A DNA stretch of 64,000 nt, taken from assembly GCF_030463565.1 (NCBI RefSeq), contig NC_134654.1, positions 14,958,202 through 15,022,201 on the forward strand. The letters are read 5' to 3'. The notes under the pieces were generated by a model. The model had not been told where the DNA came from, did not search any database, and saw only the letters and a list, made by a program, of their open reading frames with translations. The stretch is from Pelecanus crispus. Lineage: Eukaryota > Chordata > Aves > Pelecaniformes > Pelecanidae. The position numbers and the translations under genes were made by a program. Numbering within the stretch: position 1 is the stretch's first letter; every line of letters begins with the position of its first letter. Positions 27,501-42,500 of this stretch are shown one piece after another.

Positions 27501-30500
27501 TGCTTCTGCCAACACTTTAGAACAAATTCAGCTCTTTATAATAAACATAAAAGCATCTTCATTCCCTCCATGTAATGAAGATTCTTTTTTTCTCTTTTTC
27601 TGTCTAAATTTCTAAAAAAGCAAGATGTAAGACATTGTACCAGGTTATGAAGCTTTTAATTGTGTTCACAGTGGACTGCTGTGTTACAGCATCATCTGGC
27701 ATTCTCATCCATACCACAGCACCTTAGGAGAAGAGACATTAGAGACAGCAGAGCTGTCTGTTTGTCCTAGAGATTTTGTGGGACTGGGGTTTGGGTTGCT
27801 TGTGGTCCCCATTTCCATTGCTGATCCCATTTCTGAGGCATAGCTGTGTCTGTCTGGGGACACCAGTGGACTTGGACCAGAAATGCTTGGAAGCTTCAGG
27901 TAAATTTATTGTGGTTTGTCATCATTGCCAAGCCTGAGCACTGAAAAATTAGGGTAGTCTAGAAATAAGATTTCTGATCACATTTCATAGATGCCTTCAG
28001 ACTTTTTTTCAGTGTCTGGTCTCCACACAGAGCTTCTGCTCCATCACAGCAAACTGTGCTCCCAAAGCAGTTCTGTCAGTTCCAGTTATCCTGAGCAAAA
28101 TGAGATATTCTGGTTGTTGCTGCAGCCCTTAAACACTTCCTAATTAAAAAATGAATGAAAAAGCTCATGTCTGATTAGAAATAAATGAAAGGCAGTTGTT
28201 GAGGACAACAACAAACAAACATCAACCAGGGTCCCCATAGCATTATTCTAATGTTATGGGCAAATTCTTAAATAGTGTAAACTAGGACAATGCAGTGAAA
28301 GCCAAGAAAGCTTCACTGGTTCACACCACCTACTGATCAGGCCCCAAAGCACGTAAATAAAACACCAGCCACAGGTGTTTCAGAGAAAGATCATTCCCTA
28401 ATCAAACCATACTTTTCCTCCTATAATTTTGACTGCACAGCACAGGTAATGTGCTACCCATACTTGATGGAACTTATGAGCTTAATGAGGAAAAGGAATA
28501 AAGTGAGAAGTAGGCCTTTCTTTTGGATATAGTAACTACGTACTTTTTGTAAATACCAGGTACATTCTGGGAATTTTTTTCTGCTAGATTGCATTCCTAC
28601 TTTGTCCTATCTAAATATAAAAAGCATATTGTCAAGGACAGAAGAAAAGTGTTTTTTATTTTTTTGAGTGGGGGTGGGGTGGCATCTATTGCTGTGGGGT
28701 AAGGGAGAAATCTTTAAAATGTGTATGAAAAATGAAATCTTTTTTTTTTGACCTTTCAGACTAAACCTCTGTTTACTTTCAGGAAGTGTAGGAAATGTAT
28801 ACAGAGTCTGCTTGGATGAAGGGACTTGGCAAACAAAGGAAAACTCCACAGACATTTGGCGTGATAGTTCAGAATGTTCTGAGAAAAATAATTTAAAAAA
28901 AAAAGTAAGTATGTTTTATATTATGGTTTAATACTTTAATCTTCTTAATCCCTTCTTAAGTAACTGATGAAATATTTCCACTGAATACCTGCAAAAGATG
29001 TTCAGATTTCATTTAGATTACCAAATGGAAACCTGTTATTTTATTTAGAAGCAGCAGAGGAGGAAAGATTAAGGAGGGGGATTCCTACTTTAGATGCCAC
29101 AAATTATTTTCTGTTCAAGTCTGATGTTCACATGTGCTGAATTTCTCCTAATAAAGTTGAAAAAGACTGCAACTTGACTAGCAAATGATTTAAATTCAAA
29201 GCATCCCATCATCGGCCCCAAATCACTGTAGTCTGCCAAGGCCAGATAACTTCATTCCCTGCCCCTTCCTGAGCCTTTTAGCATTTAATGAGCCGTTGAC
29301 TGGTCCTTTCAAATTTAGCTAGTCACAGACTGGAGGATTCATCATAATGCAAATGCCATCCTTCCCGGTCTTATACAGCATGCAGCCCAAGTGTTAGGCT
29401 TTGTCAGCAGGGGAATGGCTCTCCCGAGCTGAATAAAGAGCAAACTAGATACTTCACCTCGACAGCTCATATCTCTTTGTACTGAAGATAAAATGAAAAC
29501 AATTACTGATCAGCTCTGGTTTGTGAAGCTAGGAATCACATTCTTGCTCTGTATCTGCAAAGAAGAATGGCTCGTGTTCTCTGTGAGAAGGCAGTTTACA
29601 ACCAAGCAAGCTCACTTCCACCACCCGATTTAAGTTTGCGGTAAAGGACAGTTCAAGCAGTGAAACAGGGATCTAATCCTGTTGCCTGCTTGCACAACTG
29701 AGCAATGACTTTGCAACGAATGCAGCAGTTTCAGATAACATTAAAGAACACAGCTTATCTGGTTTCAGCTTCTTGTAACTTCCTTTGCCATAGAGTCCAG
29801 CTTAGCTGATGTCAAAATTAAGTCTCTTAGGTAAGCACTATTACTGTTAATTATTTTTCACTTTTTAGTACTTTATTGGGAGAGCACTGTTACTGTTTAT
29901 TACTTTATTGAGTAACATTACTTTATTATTTTATTAAACACTATTAGTTCAGGATCCCCATGTACTATTAAGTTTTTACTAAACTTTTTATACAGTGAGT
30001 ACATGAACTTCCAAACCTACAGTTTATTTATACAAGTGTGATAAATATTCGTAAGTACTGAGAATTTTCCATGGTTTGTTGACCATTCTGGATCACAAAC
30101 TTGTGGGTGGGAGACATATTAATTCATCTTGTGTGACAACAGACAATTTCTCTGAAAGCTTTAACCAGCTTTCCTACCAATGCTAAATGTGGTTTTGTAC
30201 CTGTTCGTTATACTTAGCGGAAAGCCCCAAGATGTTAGAAATAACCCAGAGCTGGTATTTGCACACATTGGTGGAATCAGCTTGATTTCATTTACTTCAG
30301 TGTTGCAAAATTGTCACAGCCAAGGTGATAACTCATGCTTTTTATTAGGTTCATGCCTGTTTGAATATTTTCATGGTGGAGCAGAGTGACTCATGGCTGT
30401 GCTGTGGGAATCTCCTGCACCCACAGTGCTCTCCGTGGACACTTTCACCTTCTCCAAGAGAGTTTCTACCAGCAGGCACAGCTCACCCGCACTATCCAGA

Positions 30501-33500
30501 TAGTACTCATTAGCATAAATTGATTAGAGACAACTACTGGCAGGAAGACAGTGCTAAAATCCCTGGGGCTGAGCAGTAAGACAATTCACAAAGAAAAGTA
30601 CAAAATCACTGAGGAAAAGACACAGGTTCCAAGAAAAAGTTTGCAGGCCAAATATGGATTATGGAAGTCATATATCCTCTGTCTCTATGTCCCCTCTGCA
30701 AAGAAGCTTTTCTTCAGCTAGAAAAGCAATATGAAGAGATGAGAGGTAGACATAAGAGGCTAAATGGAAAAACTTAGCATGAAGAAATGTTAATGAAGCA
30801 AAGTGGAAAGAAAGTGTGAGTGTCCCCTTTCCTCCTCTGAGGTCCTACTCATCATTCAAAGATATTCTAGACAACTCTGATTAAATAATTCCATTTTTTT
30901 TTCTTTGAAATCATGGCAGAAGTCAGTCTATTTCAATGACTCTAGACAGAGCTGGCTTTCAAAATTGTACAGACACAACTGATCTGTAACTGTGTTCCCC
31001 AGGCCACACACACAGTAATTGCACTTGTACGAACAGGTTGAGTGAGTTGATCTCTGCAGTTGTTAAACCACCAGGACCCATTTGGTGCATGTATTCATGG
31101 CAATGATTAGCTGTAAATCAGACTATGAATGGTGTGTGGTAGGAGCAATCTGGAAATGAGACTGTGAGTGCCTTCGAATTTAAAAAGAAACTAAGGCTGT
31201 CTGCAAGTCATGCAATGATTCACGAGGCAGTGCAGGGAGCAGGGAGCAGGCATCAGAAACCTCCCCTGGCTACCTTGCAACACAAAGAAGTTGGACTCAA
31301 AAGTTCCTGACCTGTGTTTCTGCTCTGCCCACCTGCCTGCCTGTATAACACGTTTTCCTTCTTTGTTCCTAGGAAGAAGAACATAAATTACTTAGCACAG
31401 TGCAGCTGTTGTACACTATAGGATATTATTTGTCTCTCATCTCACTTGTGTTAGCTCTCCTTATACTTTCTTCACTCAGGTTAGTACATGCATTTTAAAA
31501 GTACAGATGCCAGTATGCGCATTCTTCTTTTCATGTAATTGAATTTATTTCTTAGCTTCTGATGTAAATAACTTGTATTTTCCTAATAAGCATTATGAAA
31601 GTGGTTCTTAAGCAAAATCCATTGATTGCAACAATATGAATACAACAGTATTTTTTTATTTATGCAAATGAAATATATTCCAGAGGATTCATACATTATT
31701 TTTTCTCCTACAGAAAACTTCACTGCACAAGAAACTACATCCATATGAATTTATTTGCATCTTTTATCTTGCGCGCCACAGCAGTTCTTATAAAAGACAC
31801 TGTATATTACAATATTTACTCCAAAAGACCAAATGATGAAACTGGATGGATATTATACCTCAGTCCTGAGGTAACTTGTTAGTTCATTGCTAAAAGTAAA
31901 TGTGTGCTGCTAGTGGCCATAACAGTTACAGTTTTGGAAGTCTGCCATATGGCAGCAAGTTTTGAGGTGTGTGTTAGCTGAGCTTTGAATGCTGAAATTT
32001 TGCTGATAAAGCTTGGTGTAATCAAGAAAAAAAATCTGATTTGATAAATTGTAATAGATTGATTTTTATATGAAGCCTTGCATAGAAACAACAAATTAAT
32101 CAATAGTTATATTTAGAAACATCCAATTAAGCAAAACAACTTACACCTGTAGTTTTTAGGAAGAAATCTACGCATTTATTTGGCACTTATATAACACTAT
32201 TTATTCACTCTTGGAATGCATAGCACAATACAATGCACACAAATCTTGCTTTAAGACAATGTTATCAAATGATGTATTTGCTGTGAAAGAACACTAAGAG
32301 AGAAAGAAAGAGTTTAAAGGCTTTTCTGTGCTAGGAAAATGTACTAATTTTCTTACACTTGTTTAGATAACGGAATAACAACATGTCTCATTTGTGACCA
32401 CTGTGGATAAATTATACTTGTATGATGTTGTATGAATATAGTTTGCCTGTGTCAACAAGCAAAATTGCCTGCAAGGTGTTAATAGTGACCTATTTTAATA
32501 GGTCATCAGTAAAAATTCTGATATGCAGATCACATAGATCACAAAGAACACATACCTCAGCCTACACTGTCACTGGCTTTTACTACTTGTCATCTCCACT
32601 CAAATTCTCTGAAAACCTTTGAATTACTGCACTCCCCTCCAGCCTCTCCCAAGCAGCAAGGAGAATCTTGTGAGATATGTGACTGAACCACAGTTATATC
32701 ACAACTGTGTGCTAGTTTTAAAATGGTTGCTAAGGTAACAAGAGAAAACCAGGATTTGTCAAAGCTTTTATGTATTAAAAATAATTCCTGGTTTCTCTTT
32801 TCTACAGATTGTAATCATCTGCAGGACTGCCCAGTTTTTCATGCATTACTTTGTTGGGGCAAATTATTTTTGGCTATTAGTAGAAGGAATTTATCTGCAT
32901 ACATTACTAATAACTGTTGTACTCTCTGAAAGACGACTGCTACAGACATATATTGTGATAGGATGGGGTAAGTATGTAAGAATTTACAAGTTCTTGATTC
33001 TGTGGTACTTTTTTTGAGTAAGTGGTGGATAATTTGTAATGAAGAAAGAAAAAATCTGAACTCTTTTTTGTTTGTTTGTTTGTTTTGAAGTCAACGATTG
33101 TCAATAAAGGTATACCAGCAGAGATACATTTGTTGCAGTTCAGCTTGACTTGCAGATACAGGAAATGGGTGAATTGTTTCATAAGAAAACAGTAGCCTAG
33201 TGGACAGAGCAAGAAGAAGTTTGACTACATTTGGCTGTATTTTCTGTCATCACTGAATATTATGGTACTATCAGCAACTTAATTTTCTTCCTTTGTAATA
33301 GAGCACCTACATAGCAAAGATGTCTAAACATTAACAATTTTCTTTTGTATGTTCACCTTCCTAGCTCGCCTTAAAGTTCTAAAGTATGCTTTAAGTCAGA
33401 GGACAATCTGAAACTCTGCATGACTCAGGTCTTATATTTCAGGCATTTTTCATGGAATAAAGACAATGTAAAGTTGCTTACATGCATTTGAACAATTTTG

Positions 33501-36500
33501 TATAAATTGTCATGTAATCTGACAATAATGTTTGTTGCTTATTCAAAGAGCATAATTCTGTATCTTGCCCAGACAAAGAAGAAAATCAAGGTTTCCCAAA
33601 TCCCAATAATCATTTAAATACCTGTACAACTTGCAGGCCTTTGAAGGTTTTAAATGAAGATAAAAAATGTACTCTTAGACAATATGTAGGTTTGTTGTGA
33701 GAGTTACTGATTCAAATCCAGGTGATAATCCAAGTTGAGGAGGATAGGATGGATGGCCATAAGAACTTCTGACTGTAAAACTTCTATCAGTGTACAGTTT
33801 TACAGTCTGGTTCACTCTAACCATGTCTATGTCTATTGAACTATATTGTCAAATGTAAAATTGTGTATCCAGGACTGTGGGACTATAGTGTATAACCCAC
33901 TTAAAAAAAAAAAAAAGAAAAGTGATTTTTAGAAGGGTTAGATTGTGGTGGATGATTATGTAGTTGTAAATAAATTATTCCAAAGTTGAAGTACACAAGA
34001 TAATTTAGGGCAAAACTGTCTGGTCTGAAAGAATAAAGATCCTTTAAAGAACCCAGAAACCTTAACTCTCTTTTTATAGAAATGGCTTGTGTTTACTACT
34101 ACTGACAAGATTAAAAGAGATCTGACTTTTGTCTCTCACAGCATTTGAACCAGGTTTTGAATACGTATGAGATAGTATTGTATGCATTGTTCTGAAGATG
34201 TCAGTACAACAGATTGCTTCACTTTGTACGTTGTATAATCCTGTTATCAGAGATCAACAAAAAAGTACTCAGACCCAGTAATTTTGGCAGTGGCACATTT
34301 GATTTTGGAGTATTAAATCAGTTAGTTACAAGTGAATATAAAACTCATAGTTGACATTGTGCCAATTTTTTTCCTTTTGTTAACAATAAGAACACCTATG
34401 CTCTTTTCTTCTTGTTTTACAGTTTTAAATCCAAAATAAGATTTTATTTAGCTTCCTGTAACAACAGAACTCTAACAGACCTGTTCAGTGCCTCACACCT
34501 CTTAGTTCTTTAAAAACCAGATAAAAACTAGCGTATCTTCAGAAGTTAAGAAAGTCAGGTGGTTTTAGTCTCGGCTTGCTAGAAACTGAGGAGTTCTGAG
34601 GCCCTGATGATAAATGTAGAGCCTTCACTGCTGATCAACACGACAACAATGTGACGTTATTAAATAACATGGAAAGAATTGAGAGTATAGAACAAGGATT
34701 AAACAGGAGTGTTTGCAATGGGAACATACATGTTTTCAGAAATGTCAGTCCATGCATACAAAGCAAGTGCTGTAACCTTGGGAAAGTTTCATTTCTCATG
34801 TTTAAAACAAAAAGGTTGATCTATTGTTTAAATCAAAATTATTTAATTGTATAGCATAACCTGATATTTTGACATCAGATCAGAAAGGAGCTTCAGGAAA
34901 AATCATTGCTTTTCATTGAGGAAGCATGTACAATGGGGAAAGGCATGTTTTATTGCATACTTGGAAAAAACAGTTATTTTTTTTCACATCTGAAACAGAA
35001 GTATTGATCTTCAAGTTAAATTGAAGTTTAACTTCATCAAGGTAACATAGTAAACAATTTGATGGAAATCGGTATTTAATACCTATGATAAAAGAGATTA
35101 GGAAAGCCTAAAAAAACTAATCATCAGTCATTTGGAACATGGTACCTCAAAGTCAATACTAGATACTCAAATGCAGTTCTTCCAGGTTCCAAGGCAGATG
35201 TGAAATTCCATATACAAAATCTTTTTTTACCAACTCCACTCACACACGTACTTATATGCCAGTATATTACAGCTCAGATTTGTTGACTAAATCTAGGCAC
35301 ATATTGCCACATCTTTGTGGAGGATAATGTTTTGTCAGGACAAACACAAAACAGAAACTGGAATATTCAAATATTATATTTTGGTACCTAGATAGAAATT
35401 TGCTGGTTAGAATTGGCTCAGAAAATTGGTCTTGTCCCAAAACAAGTCTAGTTTCTCAGGGTAAAGGGTCTTGATAAAAAAGAAGATAAAATACATTCCT
35501 ATACCCTTCTTTGCCCAGTCAATGATGAATTCCAAGTATTCCAGACCAAATTCCTTATGTTTACAGGGAAATCAAGTAGTTAATAATAAAAAAATTAAAA
35601 CTTTCCTGATTATCTAACTATGAAGTCAAGCTCCATGTGACTAAAACAGAATTCTTAATTTTTTCATCCTCATGTCATCTCCCAACCTCTGTCACTCCTC
35701 TGCTCCTCCAGTATGAATTATGCTGTGTTCATTGAGTGCTCTGAGTGGTGTTTTCATATCAGACTTCCTGTGGGTTCTTAGAATCAGGTAGTGCTTAAAT
35801 CTTTAGTTTAATATACCTGATGGAGGAGGGGATTCATTTTATCTAACAAGGTTAAATTTAGGTAACTGAGACTCTCTCTAGAACCCAAGGAAGAAGACAA
35901 GTACCTTTGAAGAGTGAATTATTTCAATGTTCAAAAGAAGTGGGATATTACCTTAATCCTTTCATGCAGCTCTAGATATAGTCACATTGGAACTTGTCTT
36001 ATTTCCTACAGCATCCTTTTCTTTGGCCTTACCTGTGTTCATCCACTCTGCTGCTGTGAAGATTATTTTTCAGGCTTGCAGTTTTGAACATACTTTAGTT
36101 GCACATCTGCCATCTCCCACCCAAATGAGACCCTTTCTATCTCTTTCCCCATTTTACCCACCCAGAGCTCTATTATCTCTGAGAGTGTTTTGCTTCTGGC
36201 CCTTTCCCTGTATTGCCACACTCCTGCTCTCCCCATGACCTTATCTAGTGTCCCAGAATCCTAAATAGATGTTGTTCTGGCCCCAATGACCCACATCTCT
36301 TTTCCTTTCTACCACACCCACCAGAAAATCTCCTCTGTGTTAATGGGCTCAGAATCCAGCAAAACACCTGGCTTTTTTAGATCACATGCCTAGTGCTTGT
36401 GGTTGAAGCTCGTGCCTGCATGTTTGTAGACCACTGGAATAGTGTAGTAATCCTTTATTTCAAGGTTTTTTTTCAGTCTGCAGTCTATGATCTCCAGGAG

Positions 36501-39500
36501 GGGGGGCAACAATAGGGGAATGGGGACTACAGATTATCTTTAAGGGGTCCAGAAAAGGTAAGCCAGGAAAACAAGCCTTTGTCTGTTGTTTTAATTAACT
36601 AGACAGAGTTCCATGTGTCCCCTGAATACCCTTTAAGGTTCAACAAATAAAAATATTAACATCTGGTGCCTCAGGTAGTCTGTGACACCTCAAGTGGAAA
36701 GTATTTTGAGTTCTCAGGGTCAGGAATTTAGAAGATTTGGGCAGGTCAGCAGTGTATGTGTATATATACATGTATATATCACTCTGCAAATGCAATATTC
36801 AACTATACAATGAAATTTCATTTGTTATTTGAACTACAAATGGGGAAAGCCAGGATCGGGTTGATTTTTGTACAATTCTAAATAGAAGACTGAAAAACAT
36901 TATGTCTTTGCACCCCAAACTGCTGTAACATTGCTGTGTTTTGTATGAACCATTCTGCAATCTTGGCTGTAATTGACTCCTTTTCTTTTCAGTTGTTCCT
37001 ATCCTGTTTGTGGGCCCTTGGGGAATAAGCAGATCAAAACTGGAGAACACAGGGTAGGTCACTAAATAAAATGTGTCTTAGAATACTGGCTTTCTGTTTG
37101 CTTAATTTTTCTGAAAGTCCTTGACAGTAATTGACGCAAGTATTGACTACTAAATTATATTAAGATTATACAGCACCTATTAATACTTGTTACATTTTCT
37201 AGGTTCATTTTAGTACTTTTACATTAAACTACTTCTCGGAATTCTCAGATTTACTTATGCATAAAGTAGAATGAATGTTCACTGTTCCTGAAATGAAAGC
37301 TATTGCATCCAATGTTCATCCACTCACATGAAGCAAATTGTCAGCACAAACATCTTCATGGAAAGCATCTTGTTAGTAAGAAAAGGAGACCAGTGCTTTC
37401 CTTGGAGACCATCTACACTTTGAGTTTAGTTATTACTCACTACCATTTTGAATAAAAATATTTGTTAGGGAGGATAATGACAAAAACTAATATTCACTAA
37501 AAGCTGATATTAAATGAATGTGTTCCGTATTCAGTGAATGAATCAGTAAGAGTAACTTACACTAGTAAGCATTAGTTTTCTAGTCTTCTGGTCTTCAATG
37601 ATGCTGTTAATGGCATCACATACACTTTGGGGTTTATGTATGATTTCTTTTATTCCCCTTTTTTATTCATGGTTCCTAAGGAGTTTTGTTTGGAACACCA
37701 ATACAGTTACTAAGCAACAACATCAGGAATCAAATCAAAATTACAGTCTCATAGACTTAACTGTTATATAGACTGTAAATGACAAGCCAAGATCCTGAAG
37801 TTTCAGGCTAGTTAGCAAGAAAGAACATGTGCGTAGGACAAATTAGAAGGTTAGAGCAAGAGAAGACAGCTTCAAGGAAACCATATGCATACTTTTTAAC
37901 AGGTCAAGAACCATGGTCACAATTCATAGTTTGCCCATTTCCAGTTTCCAGTTTCAGATAGATAATTTGAGTAGGATGAATTCCATTATGAAGGTTTGGT
38001 ACCATGTACAGTTGTTTTGCGGATTCAAAGACTGAGTTTGCCAGATAGTTCTGAAGTTTGCAGTCTAGGGAAACCTCATTCAACATTCTGGTGGAAAGAT
38101 CTTCAGAATAAATATAATTACAGTTGTTGGTGAGACTCTTCCTAGTTTTATTCCGTTTCTCCTGAGTGCCACCTGAAAAAGTTTAACTTTGTCAACTTCC
38201 TTTTGAAATATATACATAGGTTATGTAAGCTTTCTCATTTTTTTCTATCAAAATAATGTGATTATACTTTAAATTATTGTTCAGGTGCTGGGGAACAAAT
38301 GAACACATGGGAATCTGGTGGATCATCCGAGGACCAATGTTGTTTTCCATTGCAGTAAGAATTATTTCATCTGTTCCTAATATCACACACAAGTGTGATT
38401 GTCTTTTGTGACACTTTATCCAAGTATAATCCAATTCTTGGATTAGAAAAGATGAGACAGAAAACATTCTAAATGAAGTTTCTTATTGTAGGTGGATGGG
38501 CATAGCTTCCTTTCTGTCTATCTACAAACAACAAAGATTTCAGTGTCAACCTCTCAAAACACTGCTGTTTATCTGTGCAGTGAATTCTGCACAGCTTCAT
38601 CTATATCAAAGATGAAGCCTTTTGCTTCTCATTTTTTCATTCTTATGTTTTTACCCTCATTTTCTCAGTGAGCAGATTACTTAGGAGAGTGCTACCTTGT
38701 GGTGAGCACCACTAGAAAGCTCCAAATTCTCTACAGAGGAAGATCTTATGATAACAAGGATGCAGAGATGTAGGAACAGAAGCACTGATGGTCATGGGGA
38801 GAAAGCATTCACCTAACGAAAAAAAAAAGCAGCATAGCATGACAAGACTGAGATACGAATTTTTTTCTTAAACAAATGCAAAAAAGTGTGCACCTGAAAT
38901 GCGGTGATAATGAAGAGATGGAAATAACATAACCAGAGCAACTCATGAGGACATGATTATGAAAACAGAATTTTGATAGGTGGGACTATGGTGTGTGTCC
39001 AGAATATGTTAGATTCTCACATAGTCAGCAAGGCATAAAAGGATTAGAAGAATAAGTGATTTGGTTAGCTAGACAGATAGCCAATGTTGTAGAGAAGAGA
39101 TGTACTTTACTCATGCAAATGTGTATGGGGAATAAAAGGACTGCTCCAAGTGTAATATTGAGAAACTGAGACATTCAATGCATCAATTGGAAGGGAGGGT
39201 ATTAGTTTCTCTCACACTACAGAAAATATGTGGAAATTAAAACTTTAGAGTAGAAATAATGGAGTTTGTTTTGCTGCTACTGAGTTGGAGAGAACTGTGT
39301 GAGAGAGAAAGTGGGCATAGCTGGGACTGATCTGTGAGACAGAGAAATACACTTAATAGCCATCAAAAAAAAGTAAATTAGAAGGACAGTGGACTCTTTG
39401 CACCACCACCACCACCACCCCCCTCCAAAGAAAAAAAAATCCAGTGGAGAGAAGAGCCAGAAAAGAAAGCAAAAATGCCTGAAAGGTGAGAGGATGCAAA

Positions 39501-42500
39501 ACCCAAAAGAGAGCATTAAGAAAGACTGAAACTGTCCCAAAACTGAGGGAAATGTCAAGATAGATGAATTCCAGACCTGAGGGGATCTGAACCAATTTCT
39601 TCCTGGATACATCTAATTCTGAAAGAAGACTGAAGTTTACTTTTTGTGGGCCTGAGCAGAAAATACACAGCTAGTGGCACACGACCAGCAGAAAGAAATA
39701 ATAGCTTTTCTCTTGTATCAAAGAGAACAAGTGTTTTGCTTTTGTTGTAAGAATATTAAGCTCACTGATGTTAGTATGCTCAACCCAGAGCAAGCCCCCT
39801 GAATAATATGAAATTAAACAGACCTAAGAGGCAGAAATGCATTCCAAAGTAATTTGAAGACTTGCACTTGAATGGAGACAATCAGTAATTTAAAAATACC
39901 TTTTAATTAAGCTATTTCTGCACAAACTCCTTTTAGCCAGTGACTCAATAGGGCATAATCTTTGCTGGTGTAAATCAGTGCAAAGATCTGAGGATGTGAA
40001 CCACTGTTTATAGCAAGAGAAGTAACGTCAAGATTGCATGTTACATCAAGAACACTGCACATTGGAGGAAGTGATTATTCCTCTCTGTTCAGCATTTGTG
40101 AGAGCCCATCTGGAATACTATATCCATTTTTAAGACATTAAGATACTGGAGACAGTCCAGCAGAGGCCATCAAGAGCACATGATGTACAAGAAGCTGAGA
40201 GAACTGGGTTTGTTCAGACTTAAGAAGAGAAAGCTAAGAGGGGATCCAATTACTGCCTTCAGTAGCAATAACAATGGGGGTATATGGGGCCAGGAGGGTA
40301 CAGCAAAAGGATGATAGGAAACGGACAAGAGCTGTAACATACAAAGTTCAGACTAAATATAAAGAAATTCCTAAGGATAACTTTCTAACCTTAATTCAGA
40401 TGTTCATGTCATTACTTGGAGAGCACCTGTCATCATCACCCAAAACTAGGGGAAAATACTTTTTCCTGGTTTTTTCCCCCTTCATTTTTCATAGTAATTA
40501 GTTCAATTTTTGTCCCTTGATATTTTGAAATAAATAAGATACAGTTTCCTAATACAGACCAATACACAGAAATATCAAGGTGGATATAAAGTGACAGAAG
40601 AGATAAACTTTTGTTCAAAAATCCTTCTAACTAAAGTTGGCAAAAAGAGAGTTCACCTTAGATTTGTATATAAATAGATAGATACACATGTATGTTATTC
40701 CTCTAATATAATTTTTAATCCCTGCTTTTTTATATTACATTTAGGGATCTTCTGCCTTGGTGCTATTTCACAGATTCAGATAGCCCCATCAGTTTAATTT
40801 ATTCTGAGTATGTAGCCTCTGATCATTACCAGTGCTTATAGACATTAAATATTAGAAAATACAGAAAAAGTGTAAAAGATACAGCATTATCAGTTAGACT
40901 TTATGGACATTTTATGGAAGCTGGTGAAGGGTCTAGGGAACAAGTTTTATCATGAGTGGCTGAGGGAACTGATGTTGTTTAGCCTGGAGAAAAGGAGGCT
41001 CAGGGGAGACCTTATCACTTAAAAGAGGTTGTAGCAAGGTGGGTGCTGGTCTCTTCTCCCAAGTAACAAGTGAAAAGACAAGAGGAAATGGCCTCAAGTT
41101 GCACCAGGGGGGGTTTAGATTGGATATTAGGAAAAATTTCTTCACTGAAAGGGTTGTCAAGCATTAGAGCAGGCTACCCAGGGAAGTGGTTGAGTCACCA
41201 CCCCTGTATTTAAAAGATATGTAGATGTAGTGCTTAGGGACATGGTTTAGTGGACTTCACAGTGCTAGGTTAACAGCTGGACTTGATGATCTTAAAGGTC
41301 TTTTCCAACCTAAATGATTCTCTGATTCTATGACATCTTTATACCGAAGAACAATCAGCAGCTAGAGGACAGGTGAAGCTGTTTCACCTGCCAGCAATGT
41401 GTATAGAGGACCAGGCTCAGCTTCTTCCTGGGATGACTTTCTTAAACCTAATTGCCTGTCTGTTGAGTCTTGTAGTATTGAGTCCTTGAAGTGGTGAAGG
41501 AACTCATATATCTTCACCCATTGCTTCTTACCTGTATATTTTGATACCATTGCTCATTTTAGAAGAACCCATAAACTTTCTGAATAAATGTCACTAAGAC
41601 CTCCTGTTGCTGTTAGGTTGCAGGACATTCTGTCTGTGATTGTTCCTCAGAATCACACTGAGTGACCCTTACTTGGAAATTACTTCTAAGGCAAACAGGA
41701 AATATATGTGCAGACCTGATATCACAGAATCCAGTTTGCCAGTGTGCATGATGGTGGCCAGCAGTGGAGTTCAATGTGGTTAGATTCCTGCTGTGGCTTG
41801 ATCAGCATCGGCATCATTCCACCACTGATGCCATGGGAGAGGCAGGGAAGGAATCAATAAGAACTGAAATTGAAAGGTTAAGCAAAAGGGATGATATCAG
41901 ATTGCAGGAGAATGGAACATCATATTTGACTAGAAATGGTGAAGAAGAAGAAGCAAAGAGTGATGAAGAGGAATTAAGAGGATGCTTAGCAAGATAAATT
42001 GGATAGATGGACAGACACAGTATGGAGACAAGATAAATACATAGTGGGCGAAAATGAAGGGGTTAGAAACCCAGAGCCAGATCATGTAATAACCAGACAG
42101 GATGTTCTCAATATCCTGTTCTTGAAAATAATTCATCAAACTTATCTAAAATCTACTGGCAAAATGTGTGTCAGCGCTACCTAATCATGTTGTGCATGGA
42201 TTATAACAGCAGGTAATGCAGCTGGACCTTGTCCTCATAAAGTTTAAGTTGGTGCACAGGCTAAGAGTTCCTCACCTTTTTCTTGTGAAACATCAGAAAT
42301 GCAAAGTTCATGTTTCCTTTTCTTTTTTTTTTTTTTTTTTTTAATCTTATTGAACCTTATTCTACAGTCCTGTTTTGTTTAAAATAAAATGAAAAGAATC
42401 ACAGGGGAAGTACAAAGCTAGTTTGTGTGCTGCTATTTCCTGAGCAGCTCTATTCATGTATAGTCAGCCTGGAAAGGAATGATGGCGCCTCACTTTTATG

